Part shown: in pieces, positions 32,420 to 45,500 of the stretch
How the letters are laid out: the number at the start of each line of letters is the position of its first letter
Position numbering within the stretch: the stretch's first letter is position 1
Notes under the pieces: generated by a model
Told to the model about the DNA's origin: nothing
The model's database searches: none
Seen by the model: only the letters and a program-made list of their open reading frames with translations
Assembly (NCBI GenBank): GCA_905220665.1
Contig: CAJNAR010000002.1
Span: 665,399 to 729,398, forward strand
From: Albugo candida
Lineage: Eukaryota; Oomycota; Peronosporomycetes; Albuginales; Albuginaceae
Direction of reading: 5' to 3'
DNA: 64,000 nucleotides
Position numbers and translations under genes: made by a program

Positions 32420-33240
32420 ATTTTCCCCAAATTTGTAGTTTTAGAGTCAACATTCCAACGCTTGCAATCGTTCCTATAGACTAAGAATATCAGTTGAGCT
32501 TTCTATTATGTAATTCGTTTGTTTACGATCCAAAATATCAAAACGTTCCTTTGTATCAAATTGCTTTCCTTTGACAGCTTTTACTTTTTGAAGTGCTATT
32601 CCATTGCTTCATTTGATGTTGACCGCTGCCACTCTAATAACGTCGATTTTCATGCTTATACATGCTTCCGGTGCTCGCATCCAACCTTTAATCAAATTGC
32701 TGATGTGCCATTTGAACGTTTGCTATCTCTGACATAATTTGCGCGAGCAAGTTTCTATACATCTGTGATGATTTCTTCAAATGTGCAAATTTGTATATCC
32801 AGCTCTCAGACAAACCAATTTCACGGTAAATGAAAGCGTTGGGTCATACCACGTGTTCAGTTCACATGAAAGGAGTTGAAATAAAGTGTCAGGACATATA
32901 TCAAATTTATGACACAGTACGACAGCGTCACCACAAACACATTTCTATGCTGCACGTATTTAGCGGCATTGAACGAGTATGAGGACGATTGGATGCTTAA
33001 ATCTCCGCGAGAATAAAGAAACTCACTGGAAAGAGTGGCATCACGAATTTTCTTTTCTCTGTGATTTCGGGTATTCAACTTCGTCATTGAAGCAAACCAC
33101 ACATAAAAAGATGCTTCTGGTGGAGTTTATGGAGATTGGAGTTCATTCACAGTGCAATATCCGACATGGGACCAGTCGAGAAAGATGTCGGAAGAGTACA
33201 ACAAAGATGTTGAGACAATGCATTATCAAAAGACTTTCGA
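32420..33240. other. Gene-poor stretch, unit B
   Basis: Only conserved noncoding blocks shared with units A and C (about 32,620-32,760 and 32,925-33,000) and the antisense ORF remnant (33,030-33,260, SEEYNKD block). Confidence 0.45.
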
Positions 33241-33245
33241 TGCTG

Positions 33246-35006
33246 CTATTCAAGTTTTCCGAACTCACCGAATTTATATGCCTCACGCACCATCGCAGAA
33301 TAAGGAGTCCAATCATCAGATCCTTCCCCGAACAAATCCATCCAAGTGTTTCTATCCTGAACGTGATCTATCAACTCCTTACTGGAGATTTGACGAAGTG
33401 AACGGATATCGTGCTCGAATATTTTATCAGTTATCCTTAAACATTGGACGTATGGCGATTTTGATGCTACGTCTTCAAACAACATCCAGATGTGTCGCGG
33501 CTCAGTCGACACGAAAAAAACACTGTGCGCCAGAGAAAACAGGAGCAAGCAATTCGAATCCTTGTATTCAGCCAACACAAATAAGACCATTGAATTAAAA
33601 GGGCGATCGTGCGTTTGAGAATTCGACTCACGTTTCAAGATAATGTCATTCATCTTGGATCGATACGAGATTAGGTTACTACGAGAAGGCATGTCATATT
33701 CGATACCCATATTCTGTAGCTTGGACTTGATCATTTCAGAATGGCGAGTACAAATGTCTCTTGGAATGATTTCAAGCCTACCGCAGGCACTTACATCTGA
33801 TGGGGTAATGCAATTTTCAAGCCCACTTGTCGATTCGACTTGAATTGTTCCCATGATAGTTAAACCAGATAACTTCACTGCACTTTCCATATCAGGCTCG
33901 AGACATTTCTGGCATGCTTTGGCATCGGAACAGTAAGCCAGAATACATTCTTCGGCGTGGCCCGGCAAACCCGGCAAGATTTGTCTACCAATAGGTGAAG
34001 GATCGAAATGCAATTGATAGCTTAGCAAACACCTTTCCATAGGAAGCTTCTCAAGATGGTAAAGTGCATTTTCATCATTTTTATTTTCAGGTATATCCTT
34101 GCTTGTCATAATCAATAGTAATCTATCCTCTGGAGGCACATATTCAGCCACCATCCAGTGCACGTAAAATAATGCTCCCGAAAACAACTTATTGACAGAA
34201 AGAAGCACAGACAGACGAATTTTCAGTATGTCCATCTCATTCCTATACAAATTAGATGTTATCTTCGCACATATCAATCGAGATTTCGGACTCCTTGGCT
34301 TAATAGACTGTGTTCGACCAGGTTCCGTCGATCTTTAAAGAATCCTAGCTCGTGGGTCGGTGTAGAACTGTTGACATGCCTCATCAGGATAGTACTCCCT
34401 CTTGAACTCAAAACAAGCCCTGGAACCATCGCAAGTATTGACAATACTTTCCTGTTCGTACGATGAGAACATTACATAGAGGATAAACACGCGATCCTTT
34501 ACTCCTACAATAAATTCTCCAAGGACTTCGGAATCACTGTATTGTCTCAGACATCTTCTGCATGTACCACGAGGAGCACTATGATCGTGAATTAGACATA
34601 CCGGTTTTTTGGCTCCTTCATTGCCTTTTTTCTTGGTTAACTCAAATGGTCTGTTTTTTGGAAGATCATCTTTCGTAGGTTCTTTGAGCGCATCAGGTAA
34701 TGTATAACCCAAACTGTCTCTAAAGCAAAGATACGAGCAATAATTATGTACATTTTGAAAACCGTTCCAGGAAGTGATGATTGTTAACACAAAAGGAGAG
34801 ATGAGATCCGCCTTCATAGATACTCTATAGACTCCTGCCTCATAGAATAGACTCTCCTGACAATGGCTTTAATAAACCATCATCCATATTCCATCAATTT
34901 CTTCGGATCGGCGATAATAACGTTTCACCACAAGTTCATCTAAGCTCGCGTCCAAAAAACTGGCGCGTATGCATGCAAGAATGCTCAATGGTCGTTGCGC
35001 ACGCAT
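33246..35006 (-). pseudogene. CCG-class effector, unit B copy, two premature stops
   Basis: One continuous frame of 586 codons from ATG 35006 (signal-peptide-like MRAQRPLSILACIRASFLDAS) to the stop at 33246, interrupted only by TAA at 34869-34871 and TAA at 34335-34337. Cysteine pairs include CRRCLRQYSDS and CQKCLEPDMESA. Further blocks shared with unit A: QILPGLPG, IMGTIQVES, CLLLFSLAHSVFFVSTEP, DIRSLRQIS. Because no frameshift has accumulated, loss of function looks recent, or the stops could be read through or polymorphic. The 3' open part (343 codons) has an internal ATG at about 34,235 followed by a hydrophobic stretch, probably by chance. Confidence 0.75.
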
Positions 35007-35009
35007 TAC

Positions 35010-38000
35010 ACAAATCGATAATGAGCAAATTAGCTGAATTCAAAGACGAGTCATCCATTCATTTCATGCAACCTTCCGGTCCCACGATGTGCTGCTTCTT
35101 TTCCCAAAAAGAATGGTACGTTTTGAGTGGATGCTCTAATTTGAACCGATGAATCCTTTGTAGAAAGAGGTTGGGATTCTATGTATAATACAGAATCTAA
35201 TGACTTCATCATCGATAGGGTCTGCGCAGCTCCAGTATGCGGTGCTTTCTATTTTGCTCGGATTATCACTAGTCGGAGCAAAACAGTACTGTGGCAACAT
35301 TTCCGCTGATGTTGCACGCTTTCAAATGATTAAGCTTTTGCATTACGAATGAATCAAAAGCATTACGCGACATTTTTATTACAGACGCGTGCAATAACGA
35401 CGCGGATGAGTTATCCGGCAAATAGTGTGCTTTCAAATTTATCGAAATATCACATATGGTGTTCCTTCGCGTTGATTGAATAATTGCCTGATTAGTTATT
35501 TTGAGTTTGATCACGCACTTTACTTCTCATTCACATCAATGACGTCACAAAGCTTCTACCGCGTCGGTATCAAAACATACGCTTTGTGGCAATTTATAGA
35601 ATTGAAAAGGTACGGCACCATCTTATTCTGCCTACGCTTGCATTCTTGGTACCGAGTATGCTGATTGCTGAAAGGTCTGCACCATTAGCATTCGCATGAC
35701 TTTTCGTAATTTACTTAGACACTGGACAACAAAGTAGAGAAATCACTTCCTGATAACTGGAAACTTAAGGTGTGACGCTGAAATGTACTCACTTTAAGTA
35801 TTGGAAGCGCTGTTTCTCATATCTAATAAGTCACTAGACTGTCCTCGCCCGATCTTGAACCTAGTAGATGCATACGTATACCTGCATCATTCAGATGAAG
35901 ACTTTTCTCACTCGAGTCTATTTTATTACAATTATTTGCGACTTTGCATCGGAGTAAAGTATAGCTGCATTTGGATTCGCCGCATAATGTCCAATCCCAA
36001 GACCGCTGAAACTACTAAAGACCAATCATATCATTTCAAAGGACCGAGATGTCATGTGCCCTGAAATATTTGAATTTGACACGCCCGCGAAGATAAAAAC
36101 GCGCAAACTCGTGTAGCTAGAGATGGAACCATTCTATGTATGAATTCAATATACATCATTTTTGGAATCAAAGAATTGCTGCAGTGCAATCCTTCACAAT
36201 GCGACAAGTAATTTGTTGCGCCTCCAAAACAGAGTCGACGTGAGAATACCTTCGAGGAAATCAAAAGAGCCGATATCGATCTTTTAGGAGTTTGGGCCAT
36301 CTAATTCATTGTTGATGAAGAAATAGGAAAGCCTTTAAAATTTAGTTTATTCACAATATCACGAAGCGACATCTTACGGGAACGTTAGCTCGTCTATACG
36401 GTTTGATCTTGGCTTCATTCCAAGACCGAAGGAATACATTTCAATTGCTGCTTTCTTCTCGCAATGGGCTCGGCAACATGTTTTAGCTGGATAGCAACAG
36501 ATGATAACGTTTTACTGCATAACTTCGCTCTTGCATAGAGTTGGCTGAAATGCGCATTGTCATGGCTTGCGATTTTAAGTGTGAGAAGGTCGATAAGATC
36601 TCCCATTATATTGTACAACGTAAAGAAGCTTCGTTATAGCTCTCCACGCATTTGAGAGAAACGCTTTATTCGACGAGTGAATGTACGTAGAATGCCACGC
36701 ATAGGCGCCCCAATACTAGCTAGCTAACTTTTAGCAACCTGATCAATTCAATGGTAGAAGAGAGAATATTGACTACAGCATTCTGTCGGTAGGCTTGGCG
36801 ACAAACCCTATCCAGTTGTGGAAGTATCTATTACTTCTTACGTTGTCTGGATTCGTGAATATCTTGTGCATAATTTGTACTGAAAATTCTCGATTCGTCG
36901 TTCCTGATGAGCTACCTGATGAGCAATTCACTTGAGACATATCTAAGGAGGTGCTAAGTCCGACACAACTAAAACGACAACGTCGTCTTCACTATACGGC
37001 GATTATTATCATAGAGTCAACACTTGCTTATTGTAGAATGCTTGACACCCATGATCAGGGAGAGTTATCTTGGAGTTATATTGTCAAACATCGAGCTTTG
37101 TCTCGCCAAATGTTCCCTGACTCGTCTCTATATTCAACCTTTTTTTTTAATCACGCATCATCCGCACCCATATCAACATGATATAAAATCTGCATGGAAG
37201 ACCATTTTCCTTTAATCAGATGTGATGAACTGATAATTTACTTTTACCGTCAGCGTTATAATCATTCCTCGATGAAGGATTGCATTATTTTCATGATTTC
37301 TCTTCACTTTGAATTTTCGTTAGCTTTTCAGCAAAGGCAGACTGAGTTCCGAGTATGCAAACGCTATTGCCCAGTCGTGTCACGTCCGAAACATAAGTAC
37401 TCCATTACATCTTGAATGAATAAGAAAGGATTAAGTCTCGGAGTCAAAGCCGAAAGCAAAACGTTTGAGAATTCCTCAAGCCAGGCCATTCTTGAAGTCA
37501 ACACATTTTATCTGGTGTCATCAGCGTGCGATGTATTCTAAAAAAGCTTATACCATTCCATTTCTTTGGGCAGATTGCCTGCTACATCTTGCAACATTGT
37601 GATGCACGCGGTGTTAAAAAACAAAGTGTCTCGAGCAGCAATTTAACTATGTTTCAAAATGGAAGTTCCGACCATGAGCGCGTTCTTTTCCAGTGAAAGG
37701 ATCGCGAGCTATGTGCAAGAGAAATTTTGTAACTGTCAGATCAATCAAAAAAAGCTAGGTACTGTACATCTTGAGGATTCCAGATGGCAAGTATCGTATG
37801 TTTCGTTCGGTTGCATAGTGAGCTGAATTCCGATTGCACAAAAATTGAAATTCGTTTATTGTAGAAAGGACCTTTACATACAAAAGAATCCGCCATCCAG
37901 TTTTTATTCGAGGTTTAGCTTAACACATTTCTTGATCCGAATCAACAAAGGGCATCCATGTGGTCGCTTTCTTTTGGTACTGACGAATACAACAGTAAGA

Positions 38001-38150
38001 TATCGCATCCGAGTAGGGTATTGCGACTGTCACTTGGTATCACGTTCTCGCTCCCAAGCGTCACGAGCCTTATTGCCTTACTTTTGAAGATACAAATATG
38101 CCACTTTTGATTTTATAAAACCTGAGACAACGGTTAGAATGAAATCTCGT
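35010..38150. other. Decayed duplicated block, unit B
   Basis: About 3.1 kb matching unit A 21.9-23.9 and 28.8-29.4 kb in order. It contains the empty copia target site (about 37,385-37,440). No intact gene. The CATCAATGACGTCACAAAGC block is at about 35,535. Confidence 0.5.
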
Positions 38151-38199
38151 TTTAAGAAGATCATGAACATTTGCTTCGCACACTTGACGGTAAACGCGC

Positions 38200-38990
38200 C
38201 ACCAGATCCAACACAGGGATTGTCCACCTAGACCATTCGCTCGTGCACAACTCGACAACATAAGCGAGCACGTCTTTGTGTGCAGCGATACCCCATCTTT
38301 ACTGAAGAGAAGAACGCATTAAACTCATTGTTTGATCTAATTTTCTGAAGAACGGCCCATCAAATTGGATTGATACTTGATATTGCGAGCGCTTGCGTTG
38401 CGTGATCTCGGCTAGAGAGGTTCCGCGCTATGATGCGCGACATTCCACTCTATTACAAGTGTTCCGTTTTTATCAATTTCTCTTTTTCTACAGCAGTTCT
38501 ATTCATAGCGAGTTGTTTTGGCCAAGAAAGAACTTATATATCAATGAGAAGCCCTTCATGTGTACATTTTTATTTACAATATATCTTACTCAAAAAAAAG
38601 CGCTCAATCAAACCGATCAGTCCCAATTCATGTACCCATACACGATGGTTAGAGTTTTACCAAATTTTCAGCACAAATTTCACCGTGTCACGGCACATCT
38701 ATAGCACCGTAACAAGCATGTTTGCATGGTACACGGACTTAGCGGCATTGAACAAGAACGATAGAACGCTTTGTTATTGCATATCAATAATGTAGTTACT
38801 TGTAGCGGTATGAACTCCTAGGGTAACACAATTGGAGAACTTTTGACTCCAAGTGTTCTTACGAAGAAATGTGTATGATTTATCAAAGCATGAATCAGAC
38901 TATACGTATGAAGAAAGCTTCCGTTTTCGTTTGATTTGAGTAAAAGGTCCATTCGCTACTTTCAATTCTCTGTCAATATACCCACATCTA
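38200..38990. other. Unit B-specific stretch
   Basis: No gene recognised. A short block near 38,740 (acttagcggcattgaac) matches sequences that lie just before the effector 3' ends in units B (about 32,960) and C (about 45,840), so an effector module starts here. Confidence 0.4.
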
Positions 38991-38998
38991 TCCAGGTG

Positions 38999-39900
38999 TT
39001 ATGTCATCTTTTCATAGGAGATTGGAAGAAATGCATAAACATGTTTGTTGAATCCTGGCTTCGCTGTTGTCTCACATTTAAGTGGATTCAATTTCGCTTC
39101 TTCTTCGATCTCGGAAATGTAATGCGACTTGACTGACACGAGAACGACATTGTGCGTCGGAGAATAGAAGTGCAAGCATATTGGATCATCGTGTTCAGCG
39201 ACACTAAATGTGACGATAGGACCGGAAACATCGAAGGGCTTTCAAGATTCAAAGAAAATGCGGGGAGAACATTTCCTCCTGAGATAAATACAAAATCGAC
39301 GGTAGCGTTTTTGACATAATATATATTCATGTACAAAACGTTCTGTGAAGATAACTGTGTTATAAGAAACACTTTGATATCAGACCATTGCTGAAGGCTT
39401 TGTAATGGTATACATCTGGGTCACATTCTAAGAGCTTTTGCATAAATCTCAGCATCCATAAGCAAGAACTAAAATATTTGACATCTAGCACATGACATTC
39501 TCAATTTGAGTGCTCGAATCTGTGGGGATCATCAAAAGCTGGCGGCAGGCTCTTTCCCATTTGCGAGAGGGTGCTTTGCAACATTTACTTTTAAAAGGAG
39601 AATTGATGGTTCGTATTGACCTTTGTTGCTAATACCTTCTTTCTGACATGATGCACATTCCTGCACTGATCCGAACGAACCGTTATTTATCCGGCACATG
39701 CAATAAGATCTGATGAACGATCAGTGATATATCAAAACGCAATAGGTAGCTTACAGAACACTGGTCAAGTCAACTTTCGTGAGACGAAAGAAGCCTTCTG
39801 TATCGTACTCATATTGCGTGATAGCGTTTTCTCATAACTAGATATACGGTAGGAGGCGATACCAACCCGTACACATACCTTCGTTACGCATAGGATGCAA
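38999..39900 (-). pseudogene. Fourth CCG-type effector remnant
   Basis: Minus-strand open stretch of about 80 codons (39,240 down to TAA at 38999-39001): IVTFSVAEHDDPICLHFYSPTHNVVLVS, parallel to VTFVLAKYKDPKCLLLFSRAHSVFFVS of unit A. It ends in YAFLPIS, parallel to IRSLHPIS. Upstream sequence to about 39,900 keeps scattered similarity but has stops. More diverged from A-C than those are from each other, so an older branch. Confidence 0.5.
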
Positions 39901-42840
39901 AATAGATCATACGCTCAAATATAGCCATCGGGCGACTTTCTATGATTATTTGCGCTTTTTAATGCTTTTTGAAGTTCACACACCTCACAAGATTGTTCAT
40001 TGTTTTTCTAACACGATCATGTTGCCCCAAAAGTACCTCTTTGAGACTTCCTTTTTCGTACTTCAGGGGACCTTTATGGATACACCATCAGAATATTTGT
40101 CCAACCCAAATGGATTCAACAATGCCGGACTAAGAGAAATCATCGACCATTTGGATTTCTGTAGCGCAATGTGGCATTACATAGAAAGAATATAGACCCA
40201 CACTTGATCCGATGAGAGCTGGACTGAGAACTATGAAACCAGTATGCTGCCTCAGGGATTTTCTGTATATACCAGTAGCCATGAAACTACATTGAACCAT
40301 ACAAACCATTTCTTTGCTGATCTGCTACTCTCCGGCCATATAGTAGCTTGTTAGTCATTTTTGAAAGAGCGATCTATCCCTTCTTCCAAAGTATCTATGA
40401 AACGAACCGATAGTACAATGCGTGTCTAATCTAGTGCATGAGTATGAGTATGCTAGAAACCGTCTCAGGAAGACGTGGCTTCCATACCAGTAAATGCGTT
40501 CAATATTTTATCAGGTGAGAATCCACCAGCTCCTGCTTTAAAGAGAAGGCCACTCTGGCAATTGCTGTACTGATACTACATCCCTTCTCCATGTACGCTT
40601 TTTTCCCCAACGCTATAAAGTTGTTTTACTGAACATTGACTACAGAATACTATCTAGGATCTATGCAAGAATAGTTTTTTGGTGTTATGCAAGAGTTTAA
40701 CGAAGTCGATCATGAAAGAATCAACTGAATAGGATGAGGCTACAACTAACGGATACGTGAAAGATTCCAGCAACGCTTATCATCCATAACTGATCTTTTG
40801 GCGAATCAGAGATGTATGAGAAAGCTATATCATTTCATTATATAATGAAAAATTATCCCGTGACTTTCTTCTACTCGCTGAAGCATATCACTAAACGCAA
40901 TATGCATAGAAAATACACAGCAGCTCACACTCGGATTGAAGGCTTTCTTTTCAATCTCATTACCACTGTATAAAATATGCACAAATAATCCTAAGTGCCA
41001 CATGCCAAGAATAATAGAGTTCGACATAAGCTCAGAGGTTGAAGCACGCAAAGTCGTGTGACTGGAGACCACTTGACTACCGAATTAGGTTCCCTCTTCT
41101 CGGGATCATACTGTAAGTAATCATTTCTTTTGAAAGTGGACTTCTTTGGACACGGTTTATTTCGTCAAGATGCGATAAATAAGTTGTCCCCGGTTCAAAA
41201 TTTCAAGATTACAAATTCTTGAGTCAAAAAGACAATGAGCAGTTATTGATGTTTCAGAGACATTCGAACCTGCTTGTACGACGGATCTTGAGATCAGATG
41301 GTGTTTTTTCGGATTCACGGATTTCCTATAGCAGCACCTCACGGCGGTATCTTGACCTACTATCGCATAACGCTTGATGATAATCCAAACCCGATTGTAT
41401 TCGGTGTGGGTAGTTTAAAACAAATTGATTCAGAAAGATGTTTTGCCTGACAATAACGGATGACTATGCTTTGCTGAATGACCTATTTTCGTTGCATAAT
41501 TTTGGGTGGAACGCGCAATGGATCTGGGTCCGGAAACAGTAGTGAAATAAAAAATTAAATGTGTAGAGTTTGCGTGATGACGCATTTCATGATGTGGAAC
41601 ACAAAGAGGCTCTATTATGACCGTCCACATGTCCTATATAATATAATCCACGAAGAGAAAAAACATGAAGCAACGTAGACACATGACTACCTCTTCCATT
41701 TTTTAGTACTTGCACCCCATTAATTCAAAGCATCGACTAAATTGTCTTGTCGGAATACTTTATCGATCGCTGTAAATCAATGCTGAAAGTATTCATGACT
41801 TCATTTGTCATCTGTATATGAAATCATCTTGCGCGTGCTCTGTAGTATTTACCCTTCCTCGTCCGAAAAAAACCATGTTCATGAAACATCTCACATGACT
41901 TGGTGTGTCCGAACACCTACATGCAAGTCTGATGTACGTTACGCGTCCTTATTCCTTGATGTGTCACCTCGAACATAAGAAAACCTTCTTAAAACTTATG
42001 ATTGAGATGGAACAACTTGCAAGGATACTGTGTGACGTCAATGAGCAGCCAACTATAAGCAGCTAAGGTATGCATATTATGGTTTGTAATTTTGTAACAC
42101 CTATCGATGCCTGACTAGTGATCACGTTTAGACATCCATTTTTGTATCACGTGGTATTTGTATCAATCGACAACATGACCAAATCCCTCCATCCGAGTAC
42201 TTGGTTTTTCTCTATTGAGATGACTTGGTAAGAAGGCTTTTGAATGATATAGCGCAAGCAGGAATGGAATATGTTACAAGGTGCTTTGTTTCGTTTTCAT
42301 CAATGCGGTCGGACTTATTTATCCACATGACCATCAATACTTGAGGAATTCTAACGCCTCCAATTTTAGACTCGATATTTTCGCAAGCTATGAGTGTGTG
42401 CACGGCTGAATCCAAATTTTGTTACCTGCCTTCCTCAGCTGTGCCCTCTATAACTTCAAAAAGCGAAGATGTTTATGTCTCGAGAATGGAAGAGAAATCA
42501 AAATACCAAACAACCCACTATCTTAATTTTTTTGAAATTCACGACAATCCATACGATCCAATGAGCGTGAAATCGACGCAAAGAAAATTCCATCTAAGTA
42601 CAAACATTTCACACCGATTAGATAGACTGCTACATCTCGTAATATGATACTCTCGATATGTAGAAATCGTTATTTCGATATTACGAGAAATTCAAATGAT
42701 CTAATGAGAAATTAAGCAAGGAGCATTCCGAGAAAGTCAGATACGAGGACTTCTGAGTTACACGTGACGTTCAGAAACGTGGAGTGACGTGAACTATGTC
42801 AAGTGTTTCTCAACCTAGAAGAATCGACCAATACGCGATT
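39900..42840. other. Decayed duplicated block, right part of unit B
   Basis: Second copy of the 29.4-31.4 kb block of unit A begins near 40,830. 39,900-40,800 has no counterpart that I see and no gene. Contains the RIHGF/FGVG remnant (about 41,290-41,560) and the DNPYDPMSV remnant (42390-42647). Confidence 0.45.
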
Positions 42841-43189
42841 GACCCGAATGAAGTGTACAGAGAACTAGGAAGGATGACATCCAGAAACAAATTTGCATCT
42901 TTATCGATTCATACGTCTCTCAAAACCGGTACGCTCATGCAAAAATATGATGCAGATATAAAAAATGCAATTTGAACACCCCTTAGTTTTGGACGTGAAA
43001 TTTCATCGTTGGTTCTATGATTCGAGGTTCACGTGATTTATCATTGGTAGGGGCAGGCGTGAAAAGTGATTCTAAGTAGGAGATCGTGCAATCAGAAACT
43101 CTGACTCGATGTTATACTGGCAATGCACCTCTTTGTTGGATATGTATGATACCTGAACGGTGCAGTCCACCCTACATCAATTAGCTTAG

Positions 43190-43816
43190 ATGTTTTCACT
43201 CCGGTTGGGTCTCTGTATTCATTCTTTACCACAGCGAAAGAGCTCATTTATATTTCAGGTTTAGACGATCTTAGCAAAACGGTATTATTCAGCTGCTCAT
43301 TTCCCTGAAACTCAGCGTGCTTGAAACAGACGCTATTGGAACAATTGAAAAGCATTTACGGTCATAAGCCCCGCATAAAGAATCATACCAAATTACTGAT
43401 TTCACTTTTTGGTCGCTTGTGTAGAACTCGTGCGCACCCAAATTCTCTTTTGGGTTTTGGCCGGCCAAGAGCGACTTCGTACTATTTGGTCCAAATACTA
43501 CAGCGACAGTCATGGTATCGTAATTGTCGAAGACGCTAACACTGAGAATCGCTTCGAAGAAGTCAAAGGTACACTTTCGGGAATGTTTACAGATGAGGAG
43601 CTCATTTGTGTGCCTGGGATCGTTTTAGCCAACAAAAATGACTGAAAAGACGCACATCCGATCAGCGCGATAGAGGAGCTCTATCAAATATAAAAGCTGA
43701 CTTCAGCACCCGCAAAGCTTGTGTCCGTATCTGCAATCACAAAAGACGGAATTCAGGCGGCAGTCTAATGGATTTTGTATCGCGTAAGGAAAAGAAAACA
43801 ACTTCTAACGCAGTGA
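43190..43816 (+). pseudogene. ARFRP1: ARFRP1 pseudogene, unit C
   Basis: Collinear from ATG 43190 to TGA 43814-43816. The P-loop reads LDDLSKT. WDLGGQE has become WVLAGQE (loss of the magnesium-coordinating Asp). TGA follows NKND at about 43,643 and a TAA lies near 43,692. The third exon still reads through 78 codons (43409-43645). Confidence 0.85.
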
Positions 43817-44269
43817 ATCGGTTTTCTCCAAATTTTTTTGTTGAAACCTGATGAAAGGAACCACCACATTATCGGTACTGGATCGTTGAAATTCCAACGC
43901 TTATATTCGTACCCGCAACCTGATTATATCAGTTGTGATTTCAATTAAAAAATCCGCTAGTTTACAATCCAAGTATTGAAATTCTCCCCTGTACCAAGTT
44001 GCTTTCCTTTGAAAACTTTCATTCCATCACTTGTGAAATATTTGCTCTTGCCTTTACCCGACGTCCTCGCCCCCATTTACCGATTCGGCATAGAATAAAG
44101 CAATTGTTTGTGATGCCGCCGTTGGACACCGGACTTGTGTTCATCGTGGATGATGATCGTAGTGACAAAAGCCTTAGATTTCGTAATAAGTAATTTATAT
44201 ACAGTCGATATCCATTTGATATGATGCGATGCAGCAGTCTATCTTTAGGTGAGTAACTAGAGTGCTGCG

Positions 44270-45500
44270 TCATACTACTTGACGTTAATTTCTATGTAGA
44301 ACATCCACCAGTAGATGTTGAGGCACAAAATAGAAATAAGAAGATATTACCAGGTCTGCTTTTCCACGATTATGCAGGCAATAGATACCTGGTTTTAGCA
44401 AATGAAGAGGCATACCGGATGCATGTCACAATATTCTTTTGTATCACTCCTGATACAAACATCAGAATCAGAAAAGAAGCAAAACTTCAGGGCTCACATA
44501 AGAGCCTTCACAGAATAATATCACGTGTGGTATATGATTCAATGCAAAGTAAGCTCTCATAGAGTCTAATTCGCATTAACGTGGTTAAGATATGTCGCTT
44601 TTTTTAACGATTGACGTTTCTAAGGTGGATGAGAAGTATGTTATGTCCATTTACGATGCACATGATGATATTTGGGAGCAAGTTGAGGTGTCGGGACCGT
44701 TGACTTTTTTTTTCTCAAGATCCCAGGTATCCACCAAAAAACCTTCTTCTTTCTTGTGTAGAGGGCGATAGAAGCGTTAGAAAGGTGGCTATTACGTCCT
44801 TCCAATTGTACAACTCGATCGCAAAGTGACTCTATATCAACTTTACTGTTCGGCTTGCTCCTGTTTGCTTTAATTAGGACCCACTTGACATTGCTGCAAA
44901 CATCGATCACTGAATTCGGCAGCTTCTCCCTTAACTATAGAAAGAACTTGCGATCCATGAAAAAAATTACATTCTGCGATTTGAGACAGAGCCTGTAGCA
45001 TCACCTCCGCTAGAATAGCAATCAGTCTGAGGTGCCTTTTCTTTTCAATTGATTGATTGAGTATCAAAAAAGAAAAAGAGATGAAGCGGTAACCACAAGA
45101 CATCTGAAGCAATTGCAAATCCGTCCTCTTTAGGTTTACGATTATCTCATCGTCTGAAGCAACTTACTCCTGAAAAACACAGTATAGCCCATACTTGCTA
45201 GGTAGCTCGCCACTGTATGCGACACAGAACCTGCTCCAAAAAGCTATTTCCTTTCGCTCCACCACACGACATCAAGTTCGCCTGCAGTTTGTTCCCTTGT
45301 CGCGCAAGTAAGCTGGGCCGTTACAGATCACCTTTCATAAAAATGAAGAAACTTTCTTAAATGATGTTTGGTGTGTGGTTGTAGTGGAAGAAAATTAGAA
45401 AATAGATTGCCAGATATCACAGGAGACGATTGTCTTTTTTTGGATAATATCTCCACAGCTTCCACGTTTTCCATTTAGTGGTGATCGTTTCGATCTCGCT
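44270..45500 (-). pseudogene. Unit C-specific stretch with broken minus-strand ORFs
   Basis: Two overlapping minus-strand open stretches (45118-44870, LIAILAEVMLQALSQIAEC; 44910-44641, LIKANRSKPNSKVDIESLCDRVVQLEG) look like one coding region broken by a frame change near 44,890. No counterpart in units A or B. Family not recognised. Confidence 0.3.

Larger units (their letters stand above)
31445..42840 (+). repeat. Segmental duplicate unit B
   Basis: Second direct copy, about 11.4 kb. Same order as unit A without the copia element but with about 2.6 kb extra at 38.2-40.8 kb, which contains a fourth effector remnant. ARFRP1 and the effector are both broken. Confidence 0.8.

Noticed and set aside
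34200..34277. Separate secreted protein beginning at the internal ATG with a hydrophobic stretch in the unit B effector
   Set aside because: The same frame continues upstream to the true signal peptide at 35006; the stretch matches effector sequence.
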